Positions 8,014 to 19,167 of a DNA stretch of 43,438 bases are shown piece by piece; the first letter of the stretch is position 1, and the number at the start of each line of letters is the position of its first letter. The notes under the pieces were generated by a model. The model did not search any database and was not told the DNA's origin. It saw nothing but the letters and a program-made list of their open reading frames with translations. The stretch comes from Rhodococcus tibetensis (GTDB taxonomy: Bacteria > Actinomycetota > Actinomycetes > Mycobacteriales > Mycobacteriaceae): the NCBI RefSeq assembly GCF_024438035.1, contig NZ_JANFQF010000032.1, positions 1 to 43,438 of the forward strand, in the 5' to 3' direction. The position numbers were made by a program, and so were the translations under genes.

Positions 8014-8949
8014 ATGCTCGACGGCGTCCTGTTCTTTCCCGTCACACCGTTCACCGAATCCGGTGACGTCGACTACGGCCGGCTCGCGGAGCACGTCGCG
8101 AAGGGTGTGGACGCCGGCCCCGGTGGCGTCTTCATCGCCTGTGGCACCGGCGAATTCCATGCCCTCGGGCTTGAAGAATTCGGCAAGATCGTCGCCAAGG
8201 CCGTCGAGGTCGTCGCCGGACGCGTCCCCGTGTTCGCCGGGGCCGGCGGATCGGTGCAGCAGGCCAAGGAGTTCGCAGCCAGCGCGAAGGCCAACGGCGC
8301 CGACGGCATCCTGCTGCTCCCGCCGTACCTGGTGACGATGCCGCAGGCCGGACTGGTGGAGTACACCCGCGCGGTCGCCGACACCACCGATCTGCCCCTC
8401 ATCGTCTACAACCGCAGCAACGCCCGTTTCGACGAGGCGTCCGCCGTGGAGGTGGCCCAGTTCCCGACCGTCATCGGTTTGAAGGACGGTACCGGCGACT
8501 TGGACAAGGTCGCGCGTATCATCCGCGCCGTGAAAGACGTGCTCGCACCGTCGGGTAAGCCGTTCCTGTTCTTCAACGGCATGCCCACGGCAGAGATCAC
8601 TCAGCAGGCGTACCGCGCTATCGGTGTGACGCTGTATTCCTCGGCCACATTCGCGTTTGCGCCCGAACTGGCTCTCGGTTTCTACGACGCGCTCGAATCG
8701 GGTAACGAGGAACTCACCGACGCGCTGCTCCGCAGCTTCTTCCATCCTCTGGTCCGCCTGCGCGATCAGGTGCCGGGCTATGCGGTGTCCCTGGTCAAGT
8801 TCGGCGTCACGATGGAGGGCCTCGAGGCCGGACCGGTGCGACCGCCTCTCGTGCAGCCGAGCGAGGGGCACAAGCAGGAACTGGCACAGATCACCGCAGC
8901 CGGACGGGCAGCGCTCGCCGACGCCCTCGCTTTACAAGCGGTGCGCTGA
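8014..8949 (+). CDS. kdgD: 5-dehydro-4-deoxyglucarate dehydratase
   Basis: 311 residues, a (beta/alpha)8 barrel of the DapA/NAL class I aldolase family. The opening MLDGVLFFPVTPFTESGDVD and GVFIACGTGEFHAL are typical of KdgD. The Schiff-base lysine is Lys157 in VIGLKDGTGD and the conserved tyrosine is Tyr132 in VYNRSNARF. The enzyme dehydrates and decarboxylates 5-keto-4-deoxy-D-glucarate to alpha-ketoglutarate semialdehyde, CO2 and water, so its product is the substrate of the upstream gene. The start is the ATG at 8014 with GAAGGAG 7 nt before it. The TGA overlaps the ATG of gudD by one base, indicating translational coupling. Confidence 0.9.
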   Translation: MLDGVLFFPVTPFTESGDVDYGRLAEHVAKGVDAGPGGVFIACGTGEFHALGLEEFGKIVAKAVEVVAGRVPVFAGAGGSVQQAKEFAASAKANGADGILLLPPYLVTMPQAGLVEYTRAVADTTDLPLIVYNRSNARFDEASAVEVAQFPTVIGLKDGTGDLDKVARIIRAVKDVLAPSGKPFLFFNGMPTAEITQQAYRAIGVTLYSSATFAFAPELALGFYDALESGNEELTDALLRSFFHPLVRLRDQVPGYAVSLVKFGVTMEGLEAGPVRPPLVQPSEGHKQELAQITAAGRAALADALALQAVR

Positions 8950-10220
8950 TGTCCTCGGAACCGATCCGCATCACCGGTGCGCGCATCACACCGGTCGCCT
9001 TCGTCGATCCGCCGCTGCTCAACACGGTCGGCGTGCACCAGCCGTATGCACTGCGCGCGATCATCCAACTCGATACGGACAGCGGCCTCGTCGGACTGGG
9101 CGAGACGTACGCCGATACCGCGCACCTCGCTCGACTCCAGGCGGCCGCCGAGGCCATCACCGGACTCGACGTCTTCTCCCTGAACGCAATTCGGGCGGAG
9201 ATCGACGCAAAGATTGCCACCCTGTCGATCACGGGCGGAGACGGGGTCGCCGGAATGATCACCACCGCCAGTACCACCGATCGGGTGTTCTCCCCATTCG
9301 AGGTGGCGTGCCTCGACGTGCAGGGCAAGGCGCTCGGCCGGCCGGTCTCCGATCTGCTCGGCGGCAAGGTGCGCGACGCCGTTCCGTTCAGCGCCTACCT
9401 GTTCTACAAGTGGGCCGGGCACCCCGGTGCCCACCCGGACGAGTGGGGTGAGGCGCTGGACCCGGACGGATTGGTGCGTCAGGCGCAGAAGATGATCGGC
9501 GAGTACGGCTTCGAGGCGATCAAAGTCAAGGGTGGCGTGTTTTCGCCCGACGAGGAGATCGCCGGGATCAAGGCCTTGCGCGCCGCATTCCCGGACCTGC
9601 CGCTGCGGCTCGACCCCAACGCCGCCTGGTCCGTGAACACGTCGGTCAGGGTGGCGTCGGAACTCGACGGCATCGTCGAGTACTTGGAGGATCCGACGCC
9701 CGGTCTCGACGGCATGGCCGAGGTGGCCCGTGAGGCGAAGATGCCGTTGGCCACCAACATGTGCGTCGTCGCCTTCGATCAGCTCAGACCTGCTGTGCTG
9801 AAGGAGTCCGTTCAGGTCGTGCTGTCGGACCACCATTACTGGGGTGGCCTACAGCGGTCGCGGTTGCTCGCCGGCATCTGCGACAACTTCGGTATGGGGC
9901 TGTCGATGCATTCCAACTCGCATCTCGGCATCAGCCTGGCTGCGATGGTGCACCTCGCCGGGGCCACACCGAACCTCACGTACGCCTGCGACACCCATTG
10001 GCCGTGGAAGACCGAGGACGTCGTGAAGCCAGGTGTGCTGAAGTTCGTCGACGGCGCGGTCGCGGTGCCGACGACGCCGGGGTTGGGCGTCGAGATCGAC
10101 GAGGACGCGCTCCGCTCACTGCACGAGCAGTACCTCGACTGCGGGGTGCGCGACCGTGACGACACGGGGTACATGCAGTCGATCGATCCGACCTTCGAGA
10201 ACACCTGCCCACGCTGGTGA
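8949..10220 (+). CDS. gudD: Glucarate dehydratase (enolase superfamily)
   Basis: 423 residues. Catalytic features of the glucarate dehydratase subgroup are in place: the KVKGG motif with Lys192/Lys194, metal ligands Asp222 (LRLDPNAAW), Glu247 (EYLEDPTP) and Asn270 (LATNMCVV), Asp294 in LSDHHYWGG, and His321 in SMHSNSHLG. It removes water from D-glucarate (or L-idarate) to give 5-keto-4-deoxy-D-glucarate, the first committed step. The gene is last in the three-gene operon but first in the pathway. It overlaps kdgD by one base. No uptake gene survives next to it. Confidence 0.92.
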   Translation: MSSEPIRITGARITPVAFVDPPLLNTVGVHQPYALRAIIQLDTDSGLVGLGETYADTAHLARLQAAAEAITGLDVFSLNAIRAEIDAKIATLSITGGDGVAGMITTASTTDRVFSPFEVACLDVQGKALGRPVSDLLGGKVRDAVPFSAYLFYKWAGHPGAHPDEWGEALDPDGLVRQAQKMIGEYGFEAIKVKGGVFSPDEEIAGIKALRAAFPDLPLRLDPNAAWSVNTSVRVASELDGIVEYLEDPTPGLDGMAEVAREAKMPLATNMCVVAFDQLRPAVLKESVQVVLSDHHYWGGLQRSRLLAGICDNFGMGLSMHSNSHLGISLAAMVHLAGATPNLTYACDTHWPWKTEDVVKPGVLKFVDGAVAVPTTPGLGVEIDEDALRSLHEQYLDCGVRDRDDTGYMQSIDPTFENTCPRW

Positions 10221-10310
10221 AGTAGGTAGCCGGGTACCGGAGCGCGCGTCGGCAGGTCCGCTACATTGTTCGAAACGAGCGCCCCGGCTCGACGGCAGAG
10301 GAGTGGGTCG

Positions 10311-11204
10311 ATGTTTTCCCTTACGCGGCTGTCGTGTTTCATCGCCGTCGCGGAGGAGTTGCATTTCGGTCGTGCTGCGGAGCGCCTCCACATGACTCAG
10401 CCTCCGCTGAGCCGGCAGATTCAACAGCTCGAAAGTGAACTGGGTGTGCAGCTGATCGACCGAACCAGCCGATCGGTGACGCTGACCGCCGCAGGAACGG
10501 CGTTCCTTCCGGATGCGCGCCGCATCCTTACCTTGTCTGAGAGCGCGGTACTGACGGTGCGACGGGTACCCGCGGGCGACCTCGGAACCGTGGTCGTCGG
10601 GTTCACCGGGGCTTCCGCCCACGCGGTGCTACCGCGACTGCTCGAGGCAGCCCGCGACACGCTTCCGGATGTGAAGATCGTTCTCCGTGAGATGGTGACA
10701 TCGGTGCAGATCGAGGCTCTGACCAGCGGAGAAATGGACCTTGGATTGATCCGGCCCATTCTCACCCGGCCCGGAATCGAAACCCGCCCCATTCACCACG
10801 AGAACCTCGTCGCCGCACTTCCGCATGGGCATCCGCTGGCCGAGCAGGAGCACCTGAGCGTGGAGGACTTCGACGACCAACCCGTGGTCATGTACTCACC
10901 CGTCGATGCGCGGTACTTCCACGAACTGCTGATCAGCACCTTCACGATCGTCGGCGCCTCGCCACGGTACGTGCAATACGTGACGCAGGTGCACACGATG
11001 CTCGTCCTCGTGCGCTCCGGTCTGGGAATGGCGCTGGTGCCGGAATCTGCGGAGACAATGCATCCCGAGGGTGTGGTGTTCCGGCCGGTCAGCTCGGTTC
11101 GGGATCGGCCTGTGCAGATGAACGCCGCCTGGCGCACCGACAACCGCAACCCTGCACTGCAGAGGATGATGAAGGACGTTCTCCCGCAGCATGAATGGAA
11201 CTGA
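10311..11204 (+). CDS. LysR-family transcriptional regulator
   Basis: 297 residues. The N-terminal winged helix-turn-helix is standard for the family (LSCFIAVAEELHFGRAAERL, then HMTQPPLSRQIQQLESELG), followed by a two-lobed periplasmic-binding-like effector domain from about residue 90. ATG 10311 is preferred over an upstream in-frame start because GAGGAG lies 8 nt before it and the HTH begins normally. It follows gudD by 90 nt on the same strand, so it may sense glucarate or an intermediate and control this operon, but that is inferred from position only. Its end is 4 nt from the convergent CMD-like gene, with no terminator seen between. Confidence 0.85.
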   Translation: MFSLTRLSCFIAVAEELHFGRAAERLHMTQPPLSRQIQQLESELGVQLIDRTSRSVTLTAAGTAFLPDARRILTLSESAVLTVRRVPAGDLGTVVVGFTGASAHAVLPRLLEAARDTLPDVKIVLREMVTSVQIEALTSGEMDLGLIRPILTRPGIETRPIHHENLVAALPHGHPLAEQEHLSVEDFDDQPVVMYSPVDARYFHELLISTFTIVGASPRYVQYVTQVHTMLVLVRSGLGMALVPESAETMHPEGVVFRPVSSVRDRPVQMNAAWRTDNRNPALQRMMKDVLPQHEWN

Positions 11205-11208
11205 ACGA

Positions 11209-11691
11209 TCAGAGCGTGAGCTTGCAGGTCTGACCGATGTCGAGCACCCGCAGCACGCGGCCCGTTCCCAGCCACAATGCGCACGACAAGGCAAGGTCGG
11301 TCAGGAGTTCGTCGGAGAAGTGCTCATGACACCGGTCCCAGAAATCCTCGTCGTCACGTAGCCCGGTGTGATCGGTGGCAAACCGGTAGGCGAACTCCGC
11401 CGCCGTCCGCTCCCGATCGTCGTAACCCGGCCACGACTCCCACTCGAGGACGTGGTCGTAGAAGTGCTCGTCGATACCGGCGTCCGGCCCGCCCCCGTCC
11501 CGGGCTCCACGGCACACCGCGCATTCGTTGGCGACGGCGATCGCCATCCGCGCGATCTCGCGCACTCGCAACTGTAACCGGTTCCGGTGGTACACGGCAT
11601 CGGTGAAAACACCCAGCGCCCGACCCAACTCCGGGGAAGCCGACAACCAGCCGGCCAGGTCATCGTCGCTGTAGCTACCTACTCGGCTCAT
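11209..11691 (-). CDS. Carboxymuconolactone decarboxylase / AhpD-like protein
   Basis: 160 residues, all-helical by composition. The motif NECAVCRGAR carries the Cys57-x-x-Cys60 pair of AhpD-like proteins, with nearby acidic and histidine residues (DEHFYDHVLEWE) and the helix RERTAAEFAYRFATDHTGL. AhpD-like members use the Cys pair for peroxidase or disulfide-relay work; others are decarboxylases or unassigned. The CxxC argues for a redox role. The start is ATG 11691. It is convergent with the LysR gene and divergent from lsr2. Confidence 0.75.
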   Translation of the reverse strand: MSRVGSYSDDDLAGWLSASPELGRALGVFTDAVYHRNRLQLRVREIARMAIAVANECAVCRGARDGGGPDAGIDEHFYDHVLEWESWPGYDDRERTAAEFAYRFATDHTGLRDDEDFWDRCHEHFSDELLTDLALSCALWLGTGRVLRVLDIGQTCKLTL

Positions 11692-11927
11692 TTCCGAATG
11701 CTACAGCGAACCTCCCGCCGAACGGTCTATTTGACACAAGTTCTAAGGTGGCTCGGTCGGTCCCGGCGACGTCCTGAAGGCCCCCCGCTGAGTAGTCTCG
11801 AACTCGATGCACCCAGCTCTCGAGCGCAGCCGTGGAGGGTGCCGTCAACGAGGACGACGTGGGGTCACGAGTCCATCTGAGGGCAGTAGTGTCTTGTGGG
11901 CTGTAACCAGATCAAAAGGAGTTCAGG

Positions 11928-12266
11928 GTGGCGCAGAAAGTGGTAGTGGAGCTGGTCGACGACATCGACGGGAGCCTCATCGAGAACGGGAAGGGCGAGC
12001 ACATCACCTTCTCGGTCAACGGTGTCGACTACGAAATCGACCTGAAGACGAAGAATGCCAGGGAGTTCCTGCGCACCATGGACTTCTACATCGAACACGC
12101 CACCCGGGTCGACAGGCGAAAGGGCCGGTCCTCCGCGAGCGCCACGCCGCGCGCCGCGGCGGGGGCGAGCACGGTTCGGGAGTGGGCGGCCGAGAACGGA
12201 TACGACATTTCCTCCCGCGGCCGCATTCCCGCAGAGGTGCAGGAAGCGTTCGACGCAGCGCATTGA
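11928..12266 (+). CDS. lsr2: Lsr2 nucleoid-associated DNA-bridging protein
   Basis: 112 residues from a GTG start (AAAAGGAG just upstream). The N-terminal dimerisation domain (about 1-60) includes VVELVDDIDGSLIENGKG and FSVNGVDYEIDLKTKNA. A basic linker (61-80) follows, then the DNA-binding domain VREWAAENGYDISSRGRIP with the AT-hook-like Arg-Gly-Arg at 97-99. Lsr2 is the actinobacterial functional counterpart of H-NS: it coats AT-rich DNA and silences acquired genes. The furA-katG pair downstream fits the known link of Lsr2 with oxidative-stress protection. Full length with no damage; a broken partial second copy occurs near 22.8 kb. Confidence 0.95.
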   Translation: MAQKVVVELVDDIDGSLIENGKGEHITFSVNGVDYEIDLKTKNAREFLRTMDFYIEHATRVDRRKGRSSASATPRAAAGASTVREWAAENGYDISSRGRIPAEVQEAFDAAH

Positions 12267-12432
12267 CCTTGCCGACCTGAGCGCCCGAGTGGGCGGCCAC
12301 GCCGGCTCACTTCCGAACCGACGCGGCCTCGACATGTCTGGTACTCCGGAACACCGGACGTGTCTGGCAACGCATTACCCCCTGAGTCGATCGTTGAATC
12401 CACGCCGCCTACGCGGCCGGTTATCCAAAATC

Positions 12433-12468
12433 GTGACTGATTCCAGAAAAGTGCGTCATAGTAGTGAG
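12433..12468 (+). promoter_or_regulatory. furA promoter, probably leaderless
   Basis: GTGACT (12433-12438) and CATAGT (12457-12462) are separated by 18 nt; the expected transcription start falls at 12469, the first base of the furA GTG. The flanking AT-rich stretch (TTCCAGAAAAGTGCGTCATA) is where the mycobacterial FurA operator lies by analogy. No Shine-Dalgarno sequence is needed or seen. Confidence 0.6.
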
Positions 12469-12915
12469 GTGCCCTCGACGCGGGATTACGAAGTGCAGTT
12501 GCGTGCAGCTCGGCTACGCGTGACTCGCCCTCGCCTGGCGGTGTTGGATGGCGTTCGCGAGTATCCGCACGCCGACACGGAGACGATCTTCGGAGCCGTG
12601 CGCACACGCCTACCCGGGGTTTCCCGGCAAACCGTGTACGACGTTCTGCATGCGCTGACCGACGTGGGCTTGGTGCGGCGGATCGAGCCGTCCGGGTCCG
12701 TCGCACGCTACGAGTTGCGTGTCGGTGACAATCACCACCACGTCGTGTGCCGGTCATGCGGGGCCATCGCCGACGTCGACTGCGCCCTTGGCGAGGCGCC
12801 CTGCCTGACCGCGTCCGAGGACAACGGCTTCCTCGTAGAGGAGGCCGAGGTCATCTATTGGGGCGTGTGCCCCGACTGCACGACTTCAGATACCTCGCGA
12901 ACAAAACCGCGATAA
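12469..12915 (+). CDS. furA: Fur-family iron/peroxide-sensing repressor FurA
   Basis: 148 residues from GTG 12469. The winged helix (RLRVTRPRLAVLDGVREYPH, ADTETIFGAV, VSRQTVYDVLHAL) precedes the metal-binding dimer domain with GDNHHHVVCRSCG and, near the end, CPDC, giving two CxxC pairs for structural zinc and a His cluster for the regulatory metal. Sequence and length closely follow mycobacterial FurA, which represses itself and katG until oxidised. Upstream in-frame GTG 12451 is possible, but alignment with the known FurA start and the promoter position favour 12469. katG follows after 33 nt in what must be one transcript. Confidence 0.92.
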   Translation: MPSTRDYEVQLRAARLRVTRPRLAVLDGVREYPHADTETIFGAVRTRLPGVSRQTVYDVLHALTDVGLVRRIEPSGSVARYELRVGDNHHHVVCRSCGAIADVDCALGEAPCLTASEDNGFLVEEAEVIYWGVCPDCTTSDTSRTKPR

Positions 12916-15180
<2,265 letters not shown>

Positions 15181-15204
15181 TCGGACCCCGAATCGCATAC
15201 GGCA

Positions 15205-15231
15205 CCCCGCGAGCTGGCACAGCTCGCGGGG
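15205..15231. terminator. Bidirectional hairpin terminator after katG
   Basis: CCCCGCGAGCT (15205-15215) and AGCTCGCGGGG (15221-15231) form an 11-bp perfect stem with a 5-nt loop. TTCT follows on the plus strand. It lies between the ends of katG (15180) and the convergent hydrolase gene (15241) and can serve both. Confidence 0.8.
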
Positions 15232-15240
15232 TTCTGGGTG

Positions 15241-16065
15241 CTACTCGGCGTGGAGCAGTCGGGTGCGGAACAGGTCGAGAACCTGATCGAGCGCGTCCCG
15301 CGTCGGCTGCCCCGGTTCGTCGATGAGGTGTTCGGTGAGTACCGAGTGGGGTTTGATCGTTGCCTCGGTGTTGGCGGCGGTGTCGTCGAGTTCTACGGCG
15401 GTGAAGGCCTCGCCCAATTCAGCCCGCAGGAAGTCGAAACGTTCCGCGGGGGAGAGTTTGTCACCCGCGAATCGCAACCCGAGGACGGTGAGCCCGTTGG
15501 CGCACCGCTGCTTGACTTTCGCGAGGTCAGCGGGCGAGATGTCGATGGATCGTCGTTGCCGCGCGGTAATTCCCACAGGCATCGAGGGTTGCGAGAGGAC
15601 TGGTGCCAGCAGTCGGTCATCGGTGGACATAGCGAGGGCGTACCCGCCGGTGAAGCACATGCCCACCGCGCCGACTCCGGGCCCTCCGCAACGGCGGTGC
15701 TCCGCGGCGGCAAGTGCACGTAGCCACTTCACAACTGGGGAGGTCTTTCCGGTTGCCAGTACGACGAATTCGCGACTGATGCACGCCGGAATGATCGAGG
15801 ACGCGAACTTGCTCACCGCTCGGACGGCGCCATCGGTGTCGGGGTTCGGATAGGCGTGCCCCGGTCGGCCGAACAGGTGGGGCAGCACTGCCGTGCATCC
15901 AATCGCGGAGATCCGGCGGGCGAACTCGAGCACCTTCGGGGTGATCCCGGGCATCTCCGCGATCACGATGACCGCCGGCCCCGTGCCGTGTCGGAAGACT
16001 GTCCGCGTCTTTCCCTCGTGGGTGAACGTGACGGCCTCGAAATCGTGCATGGTGTCGTCCGGCAT
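15241..16065 (-). CDS. Dienelactone hydrolase-family alpha/beta hydrolase
   Basis: 274 residues. The nucleophile elbow is GAVGMCFTGGYAL with Cys137, as in dienelactone hydrolases, which use a cysteine rather than serine. The early strand VIVIAEMPGITPKVLEFARR and the LPHLFGRPG segment match the family. Asp/His partners are likely in the C-terminal third (SVLTEHLIDEPGQPTRDAL), though they cannot be assigned with certainty. The length is greater than that of classic DLH (about 235), and the context has no chlorocatechol genes, so a housekeeping or unrelated hydrolase role is likelier. Start ATG 16065; it ends facing katG across a shared terminator. Confidence 0.8.
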   Translation of the reverse strand: MPDDTMHDFEAVTFTHEGKTRTVFRHGTGPAVIVIAEMPGITPKVLEFARRISAIGCTAVLPHLFGRPGHAYPNPDTDGAVRAVSKFASSIIPACISREFVVLATGKTSPVVKWLRALAAAEHRRCGGPGVGAVGMCFTGGYALAMSTDDRLLAPVLSQPSMPVGITARQRRSIDISPADLAKVKQRCANGLTVLGLRFAGDKLSPAERFDFLRAELGEAFTAVELDDTAANTEATIKPHSVLTEHLIDEPGQPTRDALDQVLDLFRTRLLHAE

Positions 16066-16211
16066 GGTTCGTGATGCTATCCGGACTCGCCCTTGCGGGG
16101 AGTGCCGAAGTCGCTCGCCGTATTCAGCGGGAGTGTCCGAGCGGGACCCACTCTCCGGGGATCGACCCGTCCGACGATGAGGATTCTGACGAGATTGGGG
16201 AGAACCTCACG

Positions 16212-16652
16212 TTAATCGGCTCTGGTTTCGAGCAGGACCTCGAGATTCTGGAGGTTCACGGCGAACTCCCGGCGGAGGCTGGCAGCAACCAGCGGGTCAC
16301 CGAGTTTGAAGAGGCCTTTCTGCTCCATCTGCATGCGGCACGTCACTCGGGTTCCATCGGCCGTCGTATCGGTCAGGTACGTCGCCTCGAAACGACTCGG
16401 TCCCGAAGCCCCACTGAAGGTGATCTTCGTGTTCGGTTCATAGTGGACGTACTCGTTCGTCAGCTCGAGCTTCCGTCCCATAAATTTGCGAACAACAACA
16501 TGCTTGGTACCCACCCCCGGCGGTCCATCGGTAACCCGGCGCACCTCCCCCAATCCCTCTTGCCATCGGGGAGCGTTGGTCTGGTCCGCGACAAAGGTGA
16601 ACACTTCGCCGATCGGGCGCGCGATAGTAATGCTGTCTTCAACTTCGATCAT
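16212..16652 (-). CDS. SRPBCC (START/Bet v1-like) family protein
   Basis: 146 residues. The pattern is that of polyketide-cyclase/dehydrase-like SRPBCC proteins: IEVEDSITIARPIGEVFTFV at the start, APRWQEGLGEVRRV, then VGTKHVVVRKFMGRKLEL and a long C-terminal helix (ASLRREFAVNLQNLEVLL) that lines a hydrophobic cavity. Such proteins bind lipids or aromatic ligands; no function can be given. An open frame reaches 16730, but AGGAGG 5 nt before the ATG at 16652 fixes the start. 146 nt separate its end from the hydrolase gene start; nothing was recognised in that gap. Confidence 0.8.
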   Translation of the reverse strand: MIEVEDSITIARPIGEVFTFVADQTNAPRWQEGLGEVRRVTDGPPGVGTKHVVVRKFMGRKLELTNEYVHYEPNTKITFSGASGPSRFEATYLTDTTADGTRVTCRMQMEQKGLFKLGDPLVAASLRREFAVNLQNLEVLLETRAD

Positions 16653-16934
16653 GACGGCCTCCTGTCCGACTCGGCACCGTCGTGACATCAAGTGGGTGTG
16701 AGTGATAGTGACCAGTATTTTCCCTGACATGCCCCCACTGAGGAACCCCTGCAGACACGCACGCCTCGACGATGGGGCGCGGGCGAAAGGGGAGATTTTG
16801 GGCAGAATGCCTGCCGAATGAGATGGACTCTTCGGCTGTGCGTCTAGGGTCTTCGCGTTGGGCAGCTCTCATTGCCCGAGCGCGACACGCTCCTCGAGAA
16901 CCGGCTTGCTGCGGCTGCTCGGCGCTGTGCACGG

Positions 16935-17798
16935 CTACATCTTGGCGTAGCGGGCCATGGCGAAGCTGTAGAGGCCGTAGGTGATGATGCCGACGCCGGC
17001 CGTGATGAGGAGGGCCACGCCGTAGGGTTGGGCGCCGATGGTTTTGAAGGCACCGTCGAGTCCTGAGGCCTTGTCCGGGGCGGATTGATTGACGGCAAGG
17101 ATCACCAGCAACCCGATGGCGGCGATGGCCAGACCTTTCGCGATGTAGCCGACCATGCCCAGTCGTCGCACGAGAGGGCTGGTGGTTCCTTCGAGGTCGT
17201 CGAGGAAGCTGCGACTGACTCCCTTGTAGACGTGGTATCCGCCGACCGCGATGATGACCAGCGCCCCCGCGATGAGGGCGATCGTACCGGCGGTGGTTTG
17301 CATCAGTCGGGCCGTGATCCCTGCACTCTGACCGCTGCTGGACTTTCCGCTGCCGCGGGCGAATCCGAACGCGGAGAGGGCGAACGAGAAGTAGACCACC
17401 GCCAGGGCGAAGGCTTTGAAACGATCGATCACTTCCGATTTCTTGCTGTCGGCGTCCGGCCGGGACGAACTGCCGAGTGCCGCTTCGGCGAGCCGCCACA
17501 GTCCCATGATGGTGAACGCGACCACGCCGACCCACAGTGCTGCGATGCCGCCCGGCTTGGCGGCCAGTTCCGTCATGGCACCGGATTGGTCGGCGGTGCC
17601 GGCTGCGCCGCCGAGGGCGAGCCGGATGGCGATGTAGCCGATGATCAGGTGCACGATGCCGCTCACGACGAAACCTGCGCGGGCGAACCGTTCGAAGAAG
17701 CTGTTCTGTGCCAGTCGGCCTGCGGTGGAGGACGAGTTGTCCTGCGACGCCCGCGAAGAGTTGGCGGCGTGTGCACGGGAAGGGGTGGTGTCAGACAT
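16935..17798 (-). CDS. DUF1206 multi-pass membrane protein
   Basis: 287 residues from ATG 17798 with AAGGGA upstream. After a Ser/Ala-rich cytoplasmic head of about 30 residues there are three repeats of a helix pair (six spans: about 38-60, 83-105, 127-147, 169-191, 212-234, 255-278), each repeat starting near a 'RxGxxxxGxxH/Y' motif (ARAGFVVSGIVHLIIGYIAI; GMVGYIAKGLAIAAIG). This is the DUF1206 arrangement; function is unknown. The start overlaps the end of the desaturase gene by 8 nt, so the two are made together and a membrane-lipid-linked role is a reasonable guess. 282 nt beyond its end carry no gene. Confidence 0.85.
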   Translation of the reverse strand: MSDTTPSRAHAANSSRASQDNSSSTAGRLAQNSFFERFARAGFVVSGIVHLIIGYIAIRLALGGAAGTADQSGAMTELAAKPGGIAALWVGVVAFTIMGLWRLAEAALGSSSRPDADSKKSEVIDRFKAFALAVVYFSFALSAFGFARGSGKSSSGQSAGITARLMQTTAGTIALIAGALVIIAVGGYHVYKGVSRSFLDDLEGTTSPLVRRLGMVGYIAKGLAIAAIGLLVILAVNQSAPDKASGLDGAFKTIGAQPYGVALLITAGVGIITYGLYSFAMARYAKM

Positions 17799-19050
17799 GG
17801 CGATCGTCCCTTGTTGGTAGTGGTGGAATCCGCCGTCGGCGGGTGCGACGGTTCGCCGGCAGGGCTCGTAGGGCCGTCCGTAGCCCGATGCGGGAACCCG
17901 GAGCCACCCCGACCGGCTCACGCAAGGCGCGGAACTTCAGTTCGGAGGCCGTTTCCGGGGCATCGTCGGCGGTCGCGCGCAGAAACCGGTCGGGCAGTGC
18001 GAGTTTGTGGATGGTGCGCAGCGTCAGCAGGTACTGCCGGGCGAGGGAGCCGGTGGTGTACGGCAGGTCGTATTTTTCGCACAATGCTTGCACCTTGGTA
18101 GAGATTTCCGCGTAACGGTTGCTGGGGAGGTCGGGAAACAGGTGATGCTCGATCTGATAGCACAAGTTGCCGCTCAGGAACGCCAACACCGGGCCGGCCC
18201 GGAAGTTGGCCGCGCCGAGCATTTGCCGCAGATACCACTCCGGCCGGGTTTCGTTCTCGAGTTCGGCGAGGGTGAACTTCTCGGCACCGTCGGGGAAGTG
18301 CCCGCAGAAAATCACCACGTACGCCCACACGTTTCGCAGGAGATTCGCGGTGAGGTTCGCCGTCAGGGTTCGTCGCCATCGGTGTCCGCTGAGGGCGGGG
18401 AAGAGGAGGTAGTCTTTGCCCGCCTGGCGGGTGATCTTCCCGATCAGTGCTCGGGAGTGGGCAGATCTTTCGGCGGCGGTGCCGGCCCGGGCATGTTCGG
18501 AATACAGGTCATGGAGGGCGATGCCCCATTCGAACGTCGCTGCCAACAGTATGTTTCGCAATGGCTGCAGCAGGTGTTCCGGCTTCCACGGTTGATCGCG
18601 GGTAATCCGGAGGACACCGTAGCCGAGGTCCTCGTCCATTCCGACGACGTTGCTGTACACGTGGTGGCGGTAGTTGTGGGAGTAACGCCACTGCGATGAC
18701 AGGCCGGCCATGTCCCATTCCCAGTTGCTGGAATGAATTTCGGGGTCGTTCATCCAGTCCCATTGACCATGGGAGACGTTGTGGCCGATCTCCATGTTTT
18801 CCACACTTTTGGCCACACCGAGCGCAGTCGTCCCGAGGACCCAGCCCGCCGGTCTCCTGCTGCCGTAGATCACCAGCCGCGCAGCGGCATCGAGTAGTCG
18901 CTGGAGGCTGATGGCCCGGCGGATGTAGGTGGCGTCGGCGGCGCCGAGCGACTCGGTGACGTCACGGCGAATTCTGGTGAGTTCGTCACTGAGCGCTTCG
19001 ACGTCCTCGCTGGTGAGGTGCGCGTACTCCTTGATTTCGGAAATCGCCAT
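17791..19050 (-). CDS. Membrane fatty-acid desaturase (DesA3/linoleoyl-CoA desaturase-like)
   Basis: 419 residues. The three histidine boxes of membrane di-iron desaturases are clear: HNVSH (90-94), HNYRHH (125-130) and QIEHH (299-303). The final Q-x-x-H-H form places it with the front-end/linoleoyl-type and mycobacterial DesA3-type enzymes that desaturate acyl-CoA or phospholipid chains. The expected ferredoxin-reductase or rubredoxin partner is not adjacent. The frame is open to 19194 but the conserved N terminus begins at ATG 19050. The basic C-terminal tail (RRTRRRRIPPLPTRDD) runs into the start of the DUF1206 gene with an 8-nt overlap. Confidence 0.9.
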   Translation of the reverse strand: MAISEIKEYAHLTSEDVEALSDELTRIRRDVTESLGAADATYIRRAISLQRLLDAAARLVIYGSRRPAGWVLGTTALGVAKSVENMEIGHNVSHGQWDWMNDPEIHSSNWEWDMAGLSSQWRYSHNYRHHVYSNVVGMDEDLGYGVLRITRDQPWKPEHLLQPLRNILLAATFEWGIALHDLYSEHARAGTAAERSAHSRALIGKITRQAGKDYLLFPALSGHRWRRTLTANLTANLLRNVWAYVVIFCGHFPDGAEKFTLAELENETRPEWYLRQMLGAANFRAGPVLAFLSGNLCYQIEHHLFPDLPSNRYAEISTKVQALCEKYDLPYTTGSLARQYLLTLRTIHKLALPDRFLRATADDAPETASELKFRALREPVGVAPGSRIGLRTALRALPANRRTRRRRIPPLPTRDDRHV

Positions 19051-19167
19051 GGTGTGCTCCAGATTCTGACGGGTGTGGGGCATGTCCGGCGCGGCTGGAT
19101 GACCACGCCGACGACGGCGAGGATGATTAATCGGACGCCTCGGCGTCGGGACTGCACTCATGGGGGG

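Noticed and set aside
15241..16065. Assignment of the DLH-like gene to a chloroaromatic pathway
   Set aside because: No chlorocatechol dioxygenase or maleylacetate reductase is nearby, so family membership alone does not support it.
17085..18101. 338-codon plus-strand open frame
   Set aside because: Antisense to the DUF1206 and desaturase genes, with no recognisable family.
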